Assembly: GCA_023212695.1 (NCBI GenBank)
Contig: JALCCG010000074.1
Coordinates: forward strand, 1 to 64,000
Source of the DNA: Sporisorium sorghi
Taxonomy: Eukaryota > Basidiomycota > Ustilaginomycetes > Ustilaginales > Ustilaginaceae
Length of the DNA: 64,000 nucleotides
Direction of reading: 5' to 3'
In this document: positions 26,077 through 37,256 of the stretch, piece after piece
Position numbering within the stretch: the stretch's first letter is position 1
Layout of the letters: each line of letters begins with the position of its first letter
Program-made: the position numbers and the translations under genes
The notes under the pieces: model-generated
What the model was told of the DNA's origin: nothing
The model's database searches: none
Seen by the model: only the letters and a program-made list of their open reading frames with translations

Positions 26077-26774
26077 TGAAACAATCCAAATTGATGCTGG
26101 ATCAGGTGAGTAAGGAATTCGGCGACGGGGATACGTCCGTTAAAGTGCTGGACCGCATTTCACTGGATATCAAGAGCGGTGAGTTCGTAGCGGTGGTCGG
26201 TCCTTCCGGGTCCGGCAAGAGTACCTTCCTGTCCATAGCAGGGGCACTGCTATCTCCTACGCAGGGGCGAATCTGGATGGGTGATCATGAAATCACCAAG
26301 CTGTCGGCCAAAAAAATGAATCAGCTGCGGCTGAGCCATATCGGATTTGTCTTTCAATCCTCGAATCTCATTCCGTATTTGACCGTTCGTGATCAGCTAC
26401 TGTTAATTGCCAAGTTGGCCGGCCAGCAGGGCCAGGAACCAAAGCAGCGGGCAGACCATCTGCTTGAGCGCCTGGGCTTGTCCCATCGTAAGAATCATTA
26501 TCCCGAGAGCCTGTCAGGCGGTGAACGCCAGCGCGTTGCCATTGCCCGGGCCTGGATGAACGACCCGGAGCTCATTCTGGCAGATGAGCCCACCGCCAGT
26601 CTGGATTCTGAACGCGGCCGGACCGTCGTGCAGATGTTGGCCGATGAGGTGAAGCTGCGCCAGAAGGCCGCCGTGATGGTCACCCATGACAAGCGTATGC
26701 TGGATCTGTGTGACCGGATTGTATATATCGAGGACGGCAAGCTGTCCGAGCAGCCGCAGCCGATTCTGCTGTAG
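26076..26774 (+). CDS. hrtA: HrtA-like ABC transporter ATPase
   Basis: 232 residues; the ATG shares one base with the hrtB stop (TAATG). LolD/HrtA group: Walker A GPSGSGKST, Q-loop FVFQSSNLIPYLT, signature LSGGERQRVAIARAW, Walker B LILADEPTASLD and switch His in VTHDKRM. A rho-independent terminator follows. It energises the HrtB permease. Confidence 0.85.
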   Translation: MKQSKLMLDQVSKEFGDGDTSVKVLDRISLDIKSGEFVAVVGPSGSGKSTFLSIAGALLSPTQGRIWMGDHEITKLSAKKMNQLRLSHIGFVFQSSNLIPYLTVRDQLLLIAKLAGQQGQEPKQRADHLLERLGLSHRKNHYPESLSGGERQRVAIARAWMNDPELILADEPTASLDSERGRTVVQMLADEVKLRQKAAVMVTHDKRMLDLCDRIVYIEDGKLSEQPQPILL

Positions 26775-26778
26775 AATG

Positions 26779-26825
26779 AAAAGACCGGATCCATCCCGAC
26801 AAACCTGAGGATGAATCCGGTCTTT
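26779..26825 (+). terminator. Terminator of the hss-hrt operon
   Basis: AAAGACCGGATTCATCC-type stem (AAAGACCGGATCCATCC with GGATGAATCCGGTCTTT) right after the hrtA stop. Confidence 0.85.
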
Positions 26826-27110
26826 ATTATGCTGAATGTGCAAACACATTCCAGCTCTCGAAGAAGGCCACATGCCCAATTGGCCGTATGGCTTCTGTCC
26901 CCCCTAAATCGAAATGACTGCATATATCCGCTGCCTTTAGCCCCAATTCCAAATAATCAGCGTGCTGTCCTCTATGTCTCTCTCCATTATAGGGTTGATG
27001 GACATGCTGCTAGGGGATAATATCCTCAGACAAAGGGACAAATCCTTCCACTTTTGGGTCTTGTATGTTATTTCCGAGGTACAATCATAGATTTCATTCC
27101 AAATAAAAAG
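26826..27110. other. Intergenic region between hrtA and purA (convergent)
   Basis: No gene seen. Two terminators bound the region (26779-26825 and 27111-27143). Confidence 0.5.
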
Positions 27111-27143
27111 AAAAACCCGCATGGCATCGCCATTAGCAGGTTT
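27111..27143 (-). terminator. Terminator of purA
   Basis: On the minus strand AACCTGC-TAATGGCGATGCCAT-GCGGGTTTTT. Confidence 0.75.
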
Positions 27144-27200
27144 CGCAATATATCTTCTTTTCCAAATTGGAATGGATTCTACTCTTGTTCCAACTCGATA

Positions 27201-28846
<1,646 letters not shown>

Positions 28847-30211
28847 TCACCCGGCGGCAAAGGCATCCGCATGCGTTCGCTCGTAATTTACGAACTTGTT
28901 AAAGTTCTTGAGGAACACCAGCTCTACTGTGCCTACGGGACCATTACGCTGTTTGGCAATGATGATCTCGATGATGTTCTTCTTCTCCGTTTCCTGATTG
29001 TAATAATCATCCCGGTATAAGAAGGCCACGATATCGGCATCCTGCTCAATTGAACCGGATTCCCGAAGGTCACTCATCATCGGACGCTTGTCCTGACGCT
29101 GCTCCACGCCCCGGCTGAGCTGTGACAGCGCAATAACCGGCACCTCAAGCTCCCGGGCAATCTGCTTGAGCGTACGTGAGATCTCAGATACCTCCTGCTG
29201 CCGGTTCTCGCCCGCCTTGCCGCGTCCATGAATGAGCTGCAGATAATCGATCAGTATCATGCCGAGCCCCTTCTCTTTCTTCAAACGGCGGCATTTTGCA
29301 CGGATATCGGCAACCGTTACGCCGGGTGTATCATCAATGTAAATTTCCGCTTCCGACAGTGCCGCAATGCCCATGGTCAGCTTGGACCAATCGTCGTCAC
29401 CCTTAAAATCCCCGTTCCGCATGACATTTGCATCCAGATTGGCCTCGGCGCAAATCATACGCTGAACCAATTGCGGCGCAGACATCTCCAGACTGAAGAT
29501 GGCGACGGTTTCCTTAGCCCGGATAGCCACGTTCTGGGCAATATTCAGTGCGAAGGCCGTCTTACCTACGGACGGACGGGCCGCCACAATAATCAAGTCA
29601 TTTCGCTGGAATCCACTCGTCATTTTATCCAGATCAACGAAGCCGGACGGAATCCCCGTTGTATTCCCGCGGTTCTGGTGGAGGACCTCCACCTTCTCAA
29701 ATACTTCCATCAGCACATCGCGAATCGCAATGAACCCGCTGCCTGTGCGTCGGTTGGAAATCTCCAGAATGCGGCGCTCTGCTTCACTCAGCATGCCGGA
29801 TACATCTTCGCCTCCGGTGTATCCCTCGCTGACAATCTGTGTTGCTGTTCGAATCAACCGCCGCAGCATCGATTTCTCTTCGATAATCTGAGCGTAATAA
29901 TCCACGTTGGCCGCCGTCGGAACCGCATGGGCCAGCTTCGCTAAATAACTGACTCCTCCGATTTCCTCCAGTTGGCCTTTATCCTGAAGAAGAGATGTAA
30001 GGGTCACCAGATCGATCGGTTGATTGCCTTCTCCAAGCTGCACCATAACTTCGTAAATCATCTGGTGCGTTTTATCGTAGAAGTCCTCGGACTGCACCCG
30101 CTCCATCGCTGTGATCAGCGCTTCACTCTGCAGCAGAATGGCACCCAGCACCGCCTGCTCTGCCTCAAGGTTCTGCGGAGGGACCCGATCGAAATAGAGT
30201 TCTCCTCCCAT
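28847..30211 (-). CDS. dnaB: Replicative DNA helicase DnaB (DnaC of Bacillus)
   Basis: 454 residues. The N-terminal helical domain (PPQNLEAEQAVLGAILL) is followed by the RecA-like helicase core with Walker A ARPSVGKTAFAL, Walker B GMILIDYLQLI, and the C-terminal LSQLSRGVEQRQDKRPMMSD. Hexameric 5'-3' helicase at the replication fork. It is one base downstream of rplI, in the mazG-like/yybS/gdpP/rplI/dnaB operon. Confidence 0.98.
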   Translation of the reverse strand: MGGELYFDRVPPQNLEAEQAVLGAILLQSEALITAMERVQSEDFYDKTHQMIYEVMVQLGEGNQPIDLVTLTSLLQDKGQLEEIGGVSYLAKLAHAVPTAANVDYYAQIIEEKSMLRRLIRTATQIVSEGYTGGEDVSGMLSEAERRILEISNRRTGSGFIAIRDVLMEVFEKVEVLHQNRGNTTGIPSGFVDLDKMTSGFQRNDLIIVAARPSVGKTAFALNIAQNVAIRAKETVAIFSLEMSAPQLVQRMICAEANLDANVMRNGDFKGDDDWSKLTMGIAALSEAEIYIDDTPGVTVADIRAKCRRLKKEKGLGMILIDYLQLIHGRGKAGENRQQEVSEISRTLKQIARELEVPVIALSQLSRGVEQRQDKRPMMSDLRESGSIEQDADIVAFLYRDDYYNQETEKKNIIEIIIAKQRNGPVGTVELVFLKNFNKFVNYERTHADAFAAG

Positions 30212-30212
30212 A

Positions 30213-30656
30213 TTACTCCTCCGTGATTTGAACCTTGACCGTCGCCTTGACGTCAGGATGCAGCTTCACCGGAACCTGGGTTACACCCAGACTGCGGATC
30301 GGATCGCTAAGTTCAATTTTGCGTTTGTCGATTTTGATCTTCTGTCCTGCCAGCGCCTCAGCGATTTGTTTGCTTGTGATTGCTCCGAACAGCCGGCCGC
30401 CTTCGCCTGCTTTGGCTTTCAGGACAACCGTCATCTCTTCCAGCTTCTTGCCAAGTGCCTGTGCATCTTCCTTCTCCTGAGCTTTACGCTTCTCCTCGGA
30501 AGCTTGTTGCTGCTCCAGGTTCTTCATGTTGCCATCGGTTGCCGGGCGAGCAACGCCACGCGGAATCAGAAAGTTGGTAGCGTATCCTTCGGATACTTCC
30601 TTCACTTCACCTTTCTTGCCTTGGCCCTTCATATCTTTTATGAAAATGACTTTCAT
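30213..30656 (-). CDS. rplI: 50S ribosomal protein bL9
   Basis: 147 residues of normal length. [20 protein letters not shown] at the N-terminus, a long central helix rich in Glu/Lys, and a C-terminal rRNA-binding domain ([16 protein letters not shown]). It overlaps the gdpP stop by 4 bases, indicating translational coupling. Confidence 0.98.
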   Translation of the reverse strand: MKVIFIKDMKGQGKKGEVKEVSEGYATNFLIPRGVARPATDGNMKNLEQQQASEEKRKAQEKEDAQALGKKLEEMTVVLKAKAGEGGRLFGAITSKQIAEALAGQKIKIDKRKIELSDPIRSLGVTQVPVKLHPDVKATVKVQITEE

Positions 30657-32653
30657 TCAAATAACCCCTCTTTCGCTTCGATGTCCGCCAGTACCTCCAT
30701 CAACTTCTCCTCTGCCTTCTCAGGAGTCGTATCCAGCTGTACTGCGGCGTTCGTTAAGTGTCCGCCTCCCCCGAGACGTTCCATAATCATCTGAACATTC
30801 ATCTTGCCCATCGAACGGGCGCTAATACCAATCTTGCCGTCGGTGCGTTCGCTAATAACAAACGATGCCTGCACATCCGTCATATTAAGCAGCATATCCG
30901 CTACTTGAGCGATCAGCAGCTGCGGCATGGGCTCCCCGTTCTTCGATACCGCAATAGCGATATGGTCATATACCATTCTAGCATGTTTTACGATTTCTGC
31001 CTTCGCTATAAATTCTGTCAGATCTTCCTTGAGCACCCGCTGAATCATCATCGTATCGGCACCGTGACGCCGCAGGAATCCGGCGGCCTCGAATGTTCTC
31101 GATCCCGTGTGCAGCGCAAAATGCTTCGTGTCCACCGTAATCCCGGCTAATAACGCGGTGGCTTCAACCGGGGTAAGGGATACCCGCTCGTGAATATACT
31201 GAAGTACCTCCGTGACCAGCTCGCAGGTCGATGAAGCATACGGCTCAAGATAGATTAACACAGCGTCGTTGATGAACTCTTCACCGCGCCGATGGTGGTC
31301 CATGACAACGACCCGGCTGGCACGATGCACCAGACGCGGTTCCATCGTCATGGAGGCTTTATGTGTATCAACGACAACCAGCAGCGTATGCTCCGTCATC
31401 ATCTGCATCGCTTGTTCTGTCGAAACGAATCGGCTCATCAACGCCTCATCCTTCCGGACCTCTTCCATAATCCGTGAAATGGATGGGTTCAATCCCTCCA
31501 GGACAATGTAAGCCTCAACCTTGTACATCTGGGCAGCTTTCAGCACGCCGATGGCTGCTCCGATCACATCCATATCCGGCAGCTTATGCCCCATAATGAT
31601 GACTTTGTCGCTCTCCTGCATCAAATCACGCAGCGCATGGGAGATGACGCGCGCTCTTACCCGCGTCCGCTTCTCCACCGCATTGGATTTACCGCCGTAG
31701 AAGGAAAGGCGCTGGCCCGCTTTGACTGCGGCCTGGTCTCCGCCACGGCCAAGAGCCATATCCAGACTGGATTGCGCCAGCTGACCGAGCTCCGTGATGT
31801 CATCAGAGCCGAAGGCAAGGCCGACACTTAAGGTTAATGGCACCTTCAAATCAGCCGTCATCTCCCGGACTTCATCCAGGATCAGAAACCGGCTGTTCTC
31901 CAGCGCTTCCAGAGATCTGTGGTTCAGCATCATCAGATAACGATCCGACGAAAGTCTCCGCAGATAAACGTTAAATTCACGTGCCCAATCCGTGATCTCG
32001 CTGGTTACCTTTGCAATCAGCGCGGTCCGCTGCTGATCATCCATGCCCTGCGAAGCCTCATCGATGTTATCCAACATGATGATGCCCAGGGCCAGACGCT
32101 CATCCTCATAACGCTGCCTTAGCACCGCCAGCTCGGTGATCTCATCCAGATAAATCAGTCGTTCATCCGGAATGACCGTGGCTCCGTAGAACTTATCCTC
32201 GTGAGAGATCTCCAGCCTGATTTCCTTCGGCATTTTCTCCTTGTGTTCCTTCTTCTCTTGGGACTCCTGCAACGCTACCACCAGCTGGGGAAACAGCTCC
32301 TGCAAGGATACGCCAACCAGAGTCTGATGCGGAAACATGTTGACCACGAATTGATTATGCCATTCCAAGGTCCTGTCCTCGCTGTACAGCACAATGCCAA
32401 ATGGCAGCACACTGACGGCTTCACCCTCTACCCGCTGAATCCGGAATGAGAGGTCACCGATGTAATCTACCAGCTCGCGGCGGAACTTCATCTCCGTCTT
32501 CAGCATGGCATATCCGCCTGTTACCGCAAGCAGCAGCCCGACCAGGCCCAGGATCGTGTTGTAGAACGACAGGAAAATAACAAGCAGAAGCACTAGCGCA
32601 AACGCCCAGACGGTATGATAGCCGTGCCAGCGTTTCTGCAGAAATTTAGGCAT
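30653..32653 (-). CDS. gdpP: GdpP cyclic-di-AMP phosphodiesterase
   Basis: 666 residues. Two N-terminal membrane helices (about 14-55), a PAS-like domain, a degenerate GGDEF domain ([20 protein letters not shown]) and the DHH/DHHA1 phosphodiesterase: [31 protein letters not shown] and [13 protein letters not shown]. It hydrolyses c-di-AMP, which regulates K+ uptake and wall homeostasis. Co-transcribed with yybS and rplI. A CBS-domain gene about 1.5 kb upstream may respond to the same nucleotide. Confidence 0.97.
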   Translation of the reverse strand: MPKFLQKRWHGYHTVWAFALVLLLVIFLSFYNTILGLVGLLLAVTGGYAMLKTEMKFRRELVDYIGDLSFRIQRVEGEAVSVLPFGIVLYSEDRTLEWHNQFVVNMFPHQTLVGVSLQELFPQLVVALQESQEKKEHKEKMPKEIRLEISHEDKFYGATVIPDERLIYLDEITELAVLRQRYEDERLALGIIMLDNIDEASQGMDDQQRTALIAKVTSEITDWAREFNVYLRRLSSDRYLMMLNHRSLEALENSRFLILDEVREMTADLKVPLTLSVGLAFGSDDITELGQLAQSSLDMALGRGGDQAAVKAGQRLSFYGGKSNAVEKRTRVRARVISHALRDLMQESDKVIIMGHKLPDMDVIGAAIGVLKAAQMYKVEAYIVLEGLNPSISRIMEEVRKDEALMSRFVSTEQAMQMMTEHTLLVVVDTHKASMTMEPRLVHRASRVVVMDHHRRGEEFINDAVLIYLEPYASSTCELVTEVLQYIHERVSLTPVEATALLAGITVDTKHFALHTGSRTFEAAGFLRRHGADTMMIQRVLKEDLTEFIAKAEIVKHARMVYDHIAIAVSKNGEPMPQLLIAQVADMLLNMTDVQASFVISERTDGKIGISARSMGKMNVQMIMERLGGGGHLTNAAVQLDTTPEKAEEKLMEVLADIEAKEGLFE

Positions 32654-32664
32654 GACTCATCACC

Positions 32665-33591
32665 CTATCTTTTGTTTTTACTAAAGGCCTGACGAAGTGG
32701 AAACGCCAGATCCAGGATTCCGATAATCATAGCCGGCGGGAACAGAACAATCGGGATAGCCGTCAAGAGCGGCACAATCGGATGCCATTTCCGCTCGTGA
32801 GCGAGGTAATAGAAGAACCCCAGCGCTTGAATCATGAAACAGATCTGCAGCAATGGCGTAGCATTGGCCACAATCATCTTCATGAAGGTATTGTCCGAAT
32901 CGATGGTTGCAATATTGATGAAGAAAATAAGCAGGTAGTACCAGATCAGGGAGCGCGGCAGCATCCATTCTCTAGCCGGCTTCAGCCGAGGCACAGACAA
33001 TCCCATGCTATGGAGTGTAGGGCGAGCCAGCGCGTGGGTTACCACGGTCATGAGAAACGAGCTGATAATCATCGCAAATGGAACCAAGCGCATCGTCTGA
33101 TCCTTAATCAGCTGCGTATCTAGCTCCGTTCCCAAGAACTGACCACCGATCCCGCCTTCAACGCCCATCTCCGAAAGCGGAGCGGTCGTCATTTTCACGA
33201 TCTCATCCACATAATCCGACAGGTTTAACTGGAAGAAAGCTGTGCTGATCATCAGCAGCAGAAGCATCTCCACCAGCATGACAGCCATGCCATACTTCAA
33301 TACTTGCATTGCCGACTTCCGCTTCCTGTACAAATACCCCATAATAATTCCCGGAACCGCAAAATAAATCGCGAATAACAGATAGATGGGATCAATCAGA
33401 AGCGCAATAAGCCACACCGGCACCACATGCATAAAAAAAGATTTTGTATTCAAAGCCGTAAATAGAATCGCAACCGGCAGAACTAACAAGAAAGCCGTTA
33501 CGATCGAAAAGGGTGTGAGTAATGATAGCAGCAGAAGCAAATAAATAACGCTCCATACCGCCGTAGTCCAGCGCAGTTTCAATATGTTCAC
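32665..33591 (-). CDS. yybS: YybS-like DUF2232 membrane protein
   Basis: 308 residues with about eight hydrophobic segments (for example AVWSVIYLLLLLSLLTPFSI, MLVEMLLLLMISTAFF, LIWYYLLIFFINIATI). It is the DUF2232 protein found next to gdpP in Bacillales, probably related to S-component-like membrane proteins; substrate unknown. It overlaps the MazG-like gene by 4 bases. Confidence 0.88.
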   Translation of the reverse strand: MNILKLRWTTAVWSVIYLLLLLSLLTPFSIVTAFLLVLPVAILFTALNTKSFFMHVVPVWLIALLIDPIYLLFAIYFAVPGIIMGYLYRKRKSAMQVLKYGMAVMLVEMLLLLMISTAFFQLNLSDYVDEIVKMTTAPLSEMGVEGGIGGQFLGTELDTQLIKDQTMRLVPFAMIISSFLMTVVTHALARPTLHSMGLSVPRLKPAREWMLPRSLIWYYLLIFFINIATIDSDNTFMKMIVANATPLLQICFMIQALGFFYYLAHERKWHPIVPLLTAIPIVLFPPAMIIGILDLAFPLRQAFSKNKR

Positions 33592-33905
33592 CTCTTACGC
33601 AAATGTTCTTCGAGTGCGGAAATATCCTGGTACCAATCTTCCAGCTGATGTCCTTCCTGCTTATGCTTTTTCAATTTTTCTAACAAGAGATCATCCATAT
33701 CCCGATAGGTCAAGCCGAGCCTTCGGCCCAGTATGTACGAGCTCATCATCAGGCTTGCCAAACTATCTCCAACCTTTGTAGTGCTGCCTTCCCATAGAGC
33801 TTTGAATAACCGGGATACATTATCGATTACTTCGGTTTTGAGCCATTCAATCACTTTAGCGCGTTTAGCTACATCCAAGTCCTTCGGCATATTTGGCATA
33901 TCCAT
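33588..33905 (-). CDS. MazG-like family protein
   Basis: 105 residues, all helical (DVAKRAKVIEWLKTEVIDNV, GDSLASLMMSSYILGRRLGL, then a charged tail). The length and helix pattern fit the small MazG-like group; the EExxE metal motifs of active NTP pyrophosphatases are not evident, so activity is doubtful. First gene of the operon, preceded by TATAAT and AGGGAGAG. Confidence 0.7.
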   Translation of the reverse strand: MDMPNMPKDLDVAKRAKVIEWLKTEVIDNVSRLFKALWEGSTTKVGDSLASLMMSSYILGRRLGLTYRDMDDLLLEKLKKHKQEGHQLEDWYQDISALEEHLRKR

Positions 33906-33933
33906 CTCTCCCTGAAAACAGCTTTATTCTCCA

Positions 33934-33939
33934 TTATAG
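33934..33939 (-). promoter_or_regulatory. -10 element of the mazG-like/yybS/gdpP/rplI/dnaB operon
   Basis: TATAAT on the minus strand about 28 bases upstream of the first start codon, with an upstream T-rich stretch; the -35 (TGGCTT region) is weak. Confidence 0.5.
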
Positions 33940-34081
33940 CATAAAAAAAAGCCACCCACACAAAGGCCCAGGGCACCCTGTCCATCCTTTAGTCCCATGG
34001 GAAAGAGATAACCTACCTTCTCTTTGTACTCCAATTGGGCCCAGCTTATTCCCCCGACTTCTGATCTTTTGGATAACTATG

Positions 34082-34129
34082 AAAAAACAGGGCGTGTTAC
34101 CCACGTCATCATCGCGGTCCCACACCCTT
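34082..34129 (-). terminator. Terminator of the CBS gene with a T-box-like core
   Basis: On the minus strand AGGGTGTG pairs with CACGCCCT, followed by TTTTTT. The 5' part contains TGGGACCGCG (34113-34122), identical to the T-box core UGGNACCGCG preceded by AGGGUG. There is no room for a stem I and specifier loop because the CBS gene ends 14 bases upstream, so I annotate a terminator, possibly derived from a T-box leader. Confidence 0.65.
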
Positions 34130-34142
34130 GTTATTTACAATC

Positions 34143-34586
34143 CTAGATGGATTGAGGCGCCCCTTGGGACTCCATCGTCTCCTTGGAAACAAACCGTTCA
34201 CAGTACTCAATAATGAGGCTTCTACGCACAATCCCAATAAAGCGATTCATATCATCCACAACTGGCACGAAGTTCTGCACTTTTGCCAGATTAATCAGAT
34301 CCTCCATCCGGGCATCGATGGACACCGGCTTCATGTCCATACGGAAAGGAACATCCTTCAGCAAAAATTTCGAAGCGTTCTCAAATGTGATTTTGCCATC
34401 CGAGTTCTTCATATGCCACAACAGATCCCCTTCGGTCACCGTTCCAGCATACTCGCCGTTCTTACCGAGTACGGGCACAGCCGTATATCGATGAAACTCC
34501 ATGCGTTCCAGCGTCTGCCTGAGTGTGGAATCCAGCGTTAAACAGATTACTTCCTGCTTCGGCAATAGAAAAAAAGCGATATTCAT
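34143..34586 (-). CDS. CBS-domain pair protein
   Basis: 147 residues consisting of two CBS motifs: MEFHRYTAVPVLGKNGEYAG, then TVTEGDLLW in the first, and LAKVQNFVPVVDDMNRFIGI with VRRS in the second. The size and arrangement resemble the c-di-AMP-binding CBS proteins CbpB/DarB. The gdpP gene lies in the next operon on the same strand. Ligand binding is inferred from family resemblance. Confidence 0.8.
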   Translation of the reverse strand: MNIAFFLLPKQEVICLTLDSTLRQTLERMEFHRYTAVPVLGKNGEYAGTVTEGDLLWHMKNSDGKITFENASKFLLKDVPFRMDMKPVSIDARMEDLINLAKVQNFVPVVDDMNRFIGIVRRSLIIEYCERFVSKETMESQGAPQSI

Positions 34587-34734
34587 AAAACATTATCCTC
34601 CTTATGACTTCAACATCATGAAGCCATGTTAAGTAACCTTCTCTTATGAAGCCTAGGTATGCAGGTTACTCCTTCCCCTATCCATACTCATACATACGTT
34701 AGCTTCATCGTTCTGATTCCCTTGTATAGGGCAC

Positions 34735-34768
34735 AAAATCAGCAGCCAGACAACCCGGACTGCTGATT
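34735..34768 (-). terminator. Terminator of the LCP gene
   Basis: AATCAGCAG...CTGCTGATT with a 14-base loop, followed by TTTTGTG on the minus strand, 50 bases past the stop. Confidence 0.7.
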
Positions 34769-34817
34769 GAGGTGAAGCAACGCACTATGACCATCATCCG
34801 GAAGTACCGGTGTTTAT

Positions 34818-35804
34818 TTATTTCAGTTTTTGCTTCTCTGCATCTTTTGGCTGCAGCAGTTGGTTGGCCGGTGTGTTCGGATCCATCCAGCTGTCAATCA
34901 GATCGCGGGCTTCCTGCACATCTTCCATATCGGGTTCATTATAATAAACACCGCCTATTTTCATGCCTTCGCCCATAATCGTATAGCTGGTCATATCCAC
35001 CTTGCCTCCGGTCAGCATCTGCTTGGCCAGATCAATAATGAACTTTGGCTGCATGTCGGTTTGGAAATTATCACCCATGATCTCAATCAGCTCCGGCACC
35101 TTGCCGATCTGATCAAGCTTCATGACCCGCTTGGCAGCGACATCCAGAAACACCTGTTGTCTCTTCGCCCGATTAAAGTCGCTATCTTCACGGTAACGCA
35201 CATAATTCAAGGCTTCCTCACCGTTGTAAATCGACTTGTTTGCCTCGATCGTAAATTTCTCGTGGTCTTTGCCTTTATTGACGATATCCTTGCCAATCGG
35301 CAGTTCAACCCCGCCAATGGCGTCAACCACGTCCTTCAATCCCTGAAAATTAATGGAGGCATAATAGTTGAGGTCCTCCTCAAAAAATGCTTCCATCGTA
35401 TCTTTGGCCATCTGATGACCACCAAAGGCAAATGCGTGGTTAATCTTATCCTTCTTGTCCTTACCGATAATATCGACATACGTGTCCCTTGGAACTGAAA
35501 TGAGCAGCACCTTGGAATCCAGTGGACGCACAACTGCATAGATCAGCGTGTCCGAACGGGCAGGCTCATCCTCCCGCTGGTCACTGCCCAGCAGCATGAC
35601 AGAGAACGGTTCGCTTTGAAGTACTACAGGCTCGGGTGTCTTGTCGCTCTGCAGCGGTTTATACGATTTCTGCAATGATTCCTCTACATCCTTTGCCATA
35701 AACAAATCAAAGGCTACAACCGCAAGCTGTGTTCTGAACAAAAATGCGGATGATCCCAGCAGTATGACAATAGCGAGAGTAATATATATTGATTTCCTCT
35801 TCAT
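34818..35804 (-). CDS. LytR-CpsA-Psr family wall-polymer ligase
   Basis: 328 residues: one N-terminal membrane helix (IYITLAIVILLGSSAFLF, about 5-23) and an extracytoplasmic LCP domain with MLLGSDQREDEPARSDTLIY, VLLISVPRDTYVDI, KINHAFAFGG and YVRYREDSDFNRAKRQQVFL, which holds the Arg residues that bind polyprenyl pyrophosphate. LCP enzymes attach teichoic acids or other glycopolymers to peptidoglycan. Monocistronic. Confidence 0.95.
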   Translation of the reverse strand: MKRKSIYITLAIVILLGSSAFLFRTQLAVVAFDLFMAKDVEESLQKSYKPLQSDKTPEPVVLQSEPFSVMLLGSDQREDEPARSDTLIYAVVRPLDSKVLLISVPRDTYVDIIGKDKKDKINHAFAFGGHQMAKDTMEAFFEEDLNYYASINFQGLKDVVDAIGGVELPIGKDIVNKGKDHEKFTIEANKSIYNGEEALNYVRYREDSDFNRAKRQQVFLDVAAKRVMKLDQIGKVPELIEIMGDNFQTDMQPKFIIDLAKQMLTGGKVDMTSYTIMGEGMKIGGVYYNEPDMEDVQEARDLIDSWMDPNTPANQLLQPKDAEKQKLK

Positions 35805-36046
35805 GAGTTCGATTCCTTCTTTATTATAAAATAAATTAATGGATAAGTCAGATCGTTAAAGGCCCTTAATTGCACCCAAAGCTACTTGGCTCACCCTCCT
35901 TTCCTTATTAAACGGGATATCCTCCCGTTGACTCACTTATATTTAGAAGACCAGCTTCAGCACATCATCTATTGTAAACCAGATGATTATCAATTGTGAA
36001 CCCTTCACGGGCAGTTCTATAAATCTACCAAATCTTCATCTATCAG

Positions 36047-37039
36047 CTAAACAGCAAGCTTATCATGTGAAAGAGCAAGCTTATCATGCGAAAGAGCAGC
36101 TGTGATTCCCGAATATTGAAACCAGTCATCCAGCCGCTCTTTCCATGTTAACGTTTTGGCAAATCCGTAGTCAAATAGCTTTCGGGTCTCCTCAAATCTT
36201 GCTTCTTTGGATTCAGTTCCCATGACAACCGCGATAAGCCGGCTGCCTTGCTTCTCGGCTGTACCCGTGAAACAGTACCCTGCGTTGACCGTGTATCCTG
36301 TCTTTAAGCCGTCTGTACCTTCATAAGAGTAGGGGCCTCCCAGTGACGGCAGCATCCAGTTGGTGTTGCTTAAATATAAATTTCGTCCACTTATTTTCGT
36401 TTGAGTCTTGCTGGAGGTGCTGAGAATATCGGGGTGGCTTTTAATCAAATGCGCGGCAAGCTTGGCAGTGTCTTCGGCTGTCATAACGGTTTCTCTCTCC
36501 GAAGACCATTCCTGGTCCTTGTCCGTATGGCTCTCTACGCCCGAAGCATTCACGAAATGCGTAGCACTGGACAGCCCGATCTCTTTAGCCTTGGCATTCA
36601 TCTTCTGGACAAACGCCTCCTCGGAACCTGCAAAATGCTCCGCAAGAGCGACGGCGGCATCATTGGCCGAATAAACCGTTATGCTCTGGAACAACTCGCG
36701 CACCGTAAGGAATTCACCGGACTTTAAGGCAATCTTAATTCCACTTACGCCGCTTGCCGTATCGCTGATCTGAACTTCATCATCCCAGGATTTTTTTCCT
36801 GTTTTGATATCATCCAGTATCACCAATTCTGTCATCAGCTTGGACATGCTTGCAGGCGGTAAGGGGATATCGCCGTTCTCGCTGAGCAAAATACGCCCGG
36901 TGTTCAGATCCATCAAGACAACCGCTCGCGCGTTCACCTTGGGCCTAAACCCCGCTCGTTCTATATTTCCTATGACCACCGCCCCAATGGGTACGGTTAT
37001 TAACAATACCATCACCAGCCAAAGCCACCGTTTTTTCAT
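36047..37039 (-). CDS. D-alanyl-D-alanine carboxypeptidase (PBP5/DacF type)
   Basis: 330 residues: N-terminal membrane/signal helix (about 5-22), then a class A penicillin-binding peptidase fold with S64-M-S-K67, S124-A-N and K246-T-G. ATG after GGAGGGC. It trims the terminal D-Ala from muropeptide stems. The C-terminus is short relative to PBP5 and ends in a seven-residue tandem repeat (LSHDKLA twice), produced by a 21-bp duplication at 36053-36094; the usual amphipathic membrane anchor is not seen. Confidence 0.93.
   Translation of the reverse strand: MKKRWLWLVMVLLITVPIGAVVIGNIERAGFRPKVNARAVVLMDLNTGRILLSENGDIPLPPASMSKLMTELVILDDIKTGKKSWDDEVQISDTASGVSGIKIALKSGEFLTVRELFQSITVYSANDAAVALAEHFAGSEEAFVQKMNAKAKEIGLSSATHFVNASGVESHTDKDQEWSSERETVMTAEDTAKLAAHLIKSHPDILSTSSKTQTKISGRNLYLSNTNWMLPSLGGPYSYEGTDGLKTGYTVNAGYCFTGTAEKQGSRLIAVVMGTESKEARFEETRKLFDYGFAKTLTWKERLDDWFQYSGITAALSHDKLALSHDKLAV
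36053..36094. repeat. 21-bp tandem duplication at the 3' end of the carboxypeptidase gene
   Basis: AGCAAGCTTATCATGTGAAAG at 36053-36073, shown here without its last base as AGCAAGCTTATCATGTGAAA, repeats at 36074-36094 with one T/C change. It adds seven residues in frame. Confidence 0.85.
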
Positions 37040-37146
37040 AGAATTTAGCCCTCCATACTATTAGACGGATGAAACGGGCATTTGGTCTGCTTTTTTTCAA
37101 AAAAAATATTTAGGAATATTTGTAAGTTCATTCACTGGTTTAACGG

Positions 37147-37187
37147 AAAAAAGGACCCCCATCCGCCCATAGACGGAGGAAATCCTT
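37147..37187 (-). terminator. Terminator of the opp operon
   Basis: On the minus strand AAGGATTTCCTCCGTC with GATGGGGGTCCTTTTTT, about 70 bases past the oppF stop. Confidence 0.75.
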
Positions 37188-37256
37188 CAGTAACTCTGTT
37201 AAACTTCTTATCCATATGAAGTTAATTGTCAGAAAACTTAGATAAGAAGAGTCATA

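Noticed and set aside
34030..34330. Functional T-box riboswitch
   Set aside because: The core sequence is present but the specifier domain would overlap the CBS coding region and the genes downstream are not amino-acid related.
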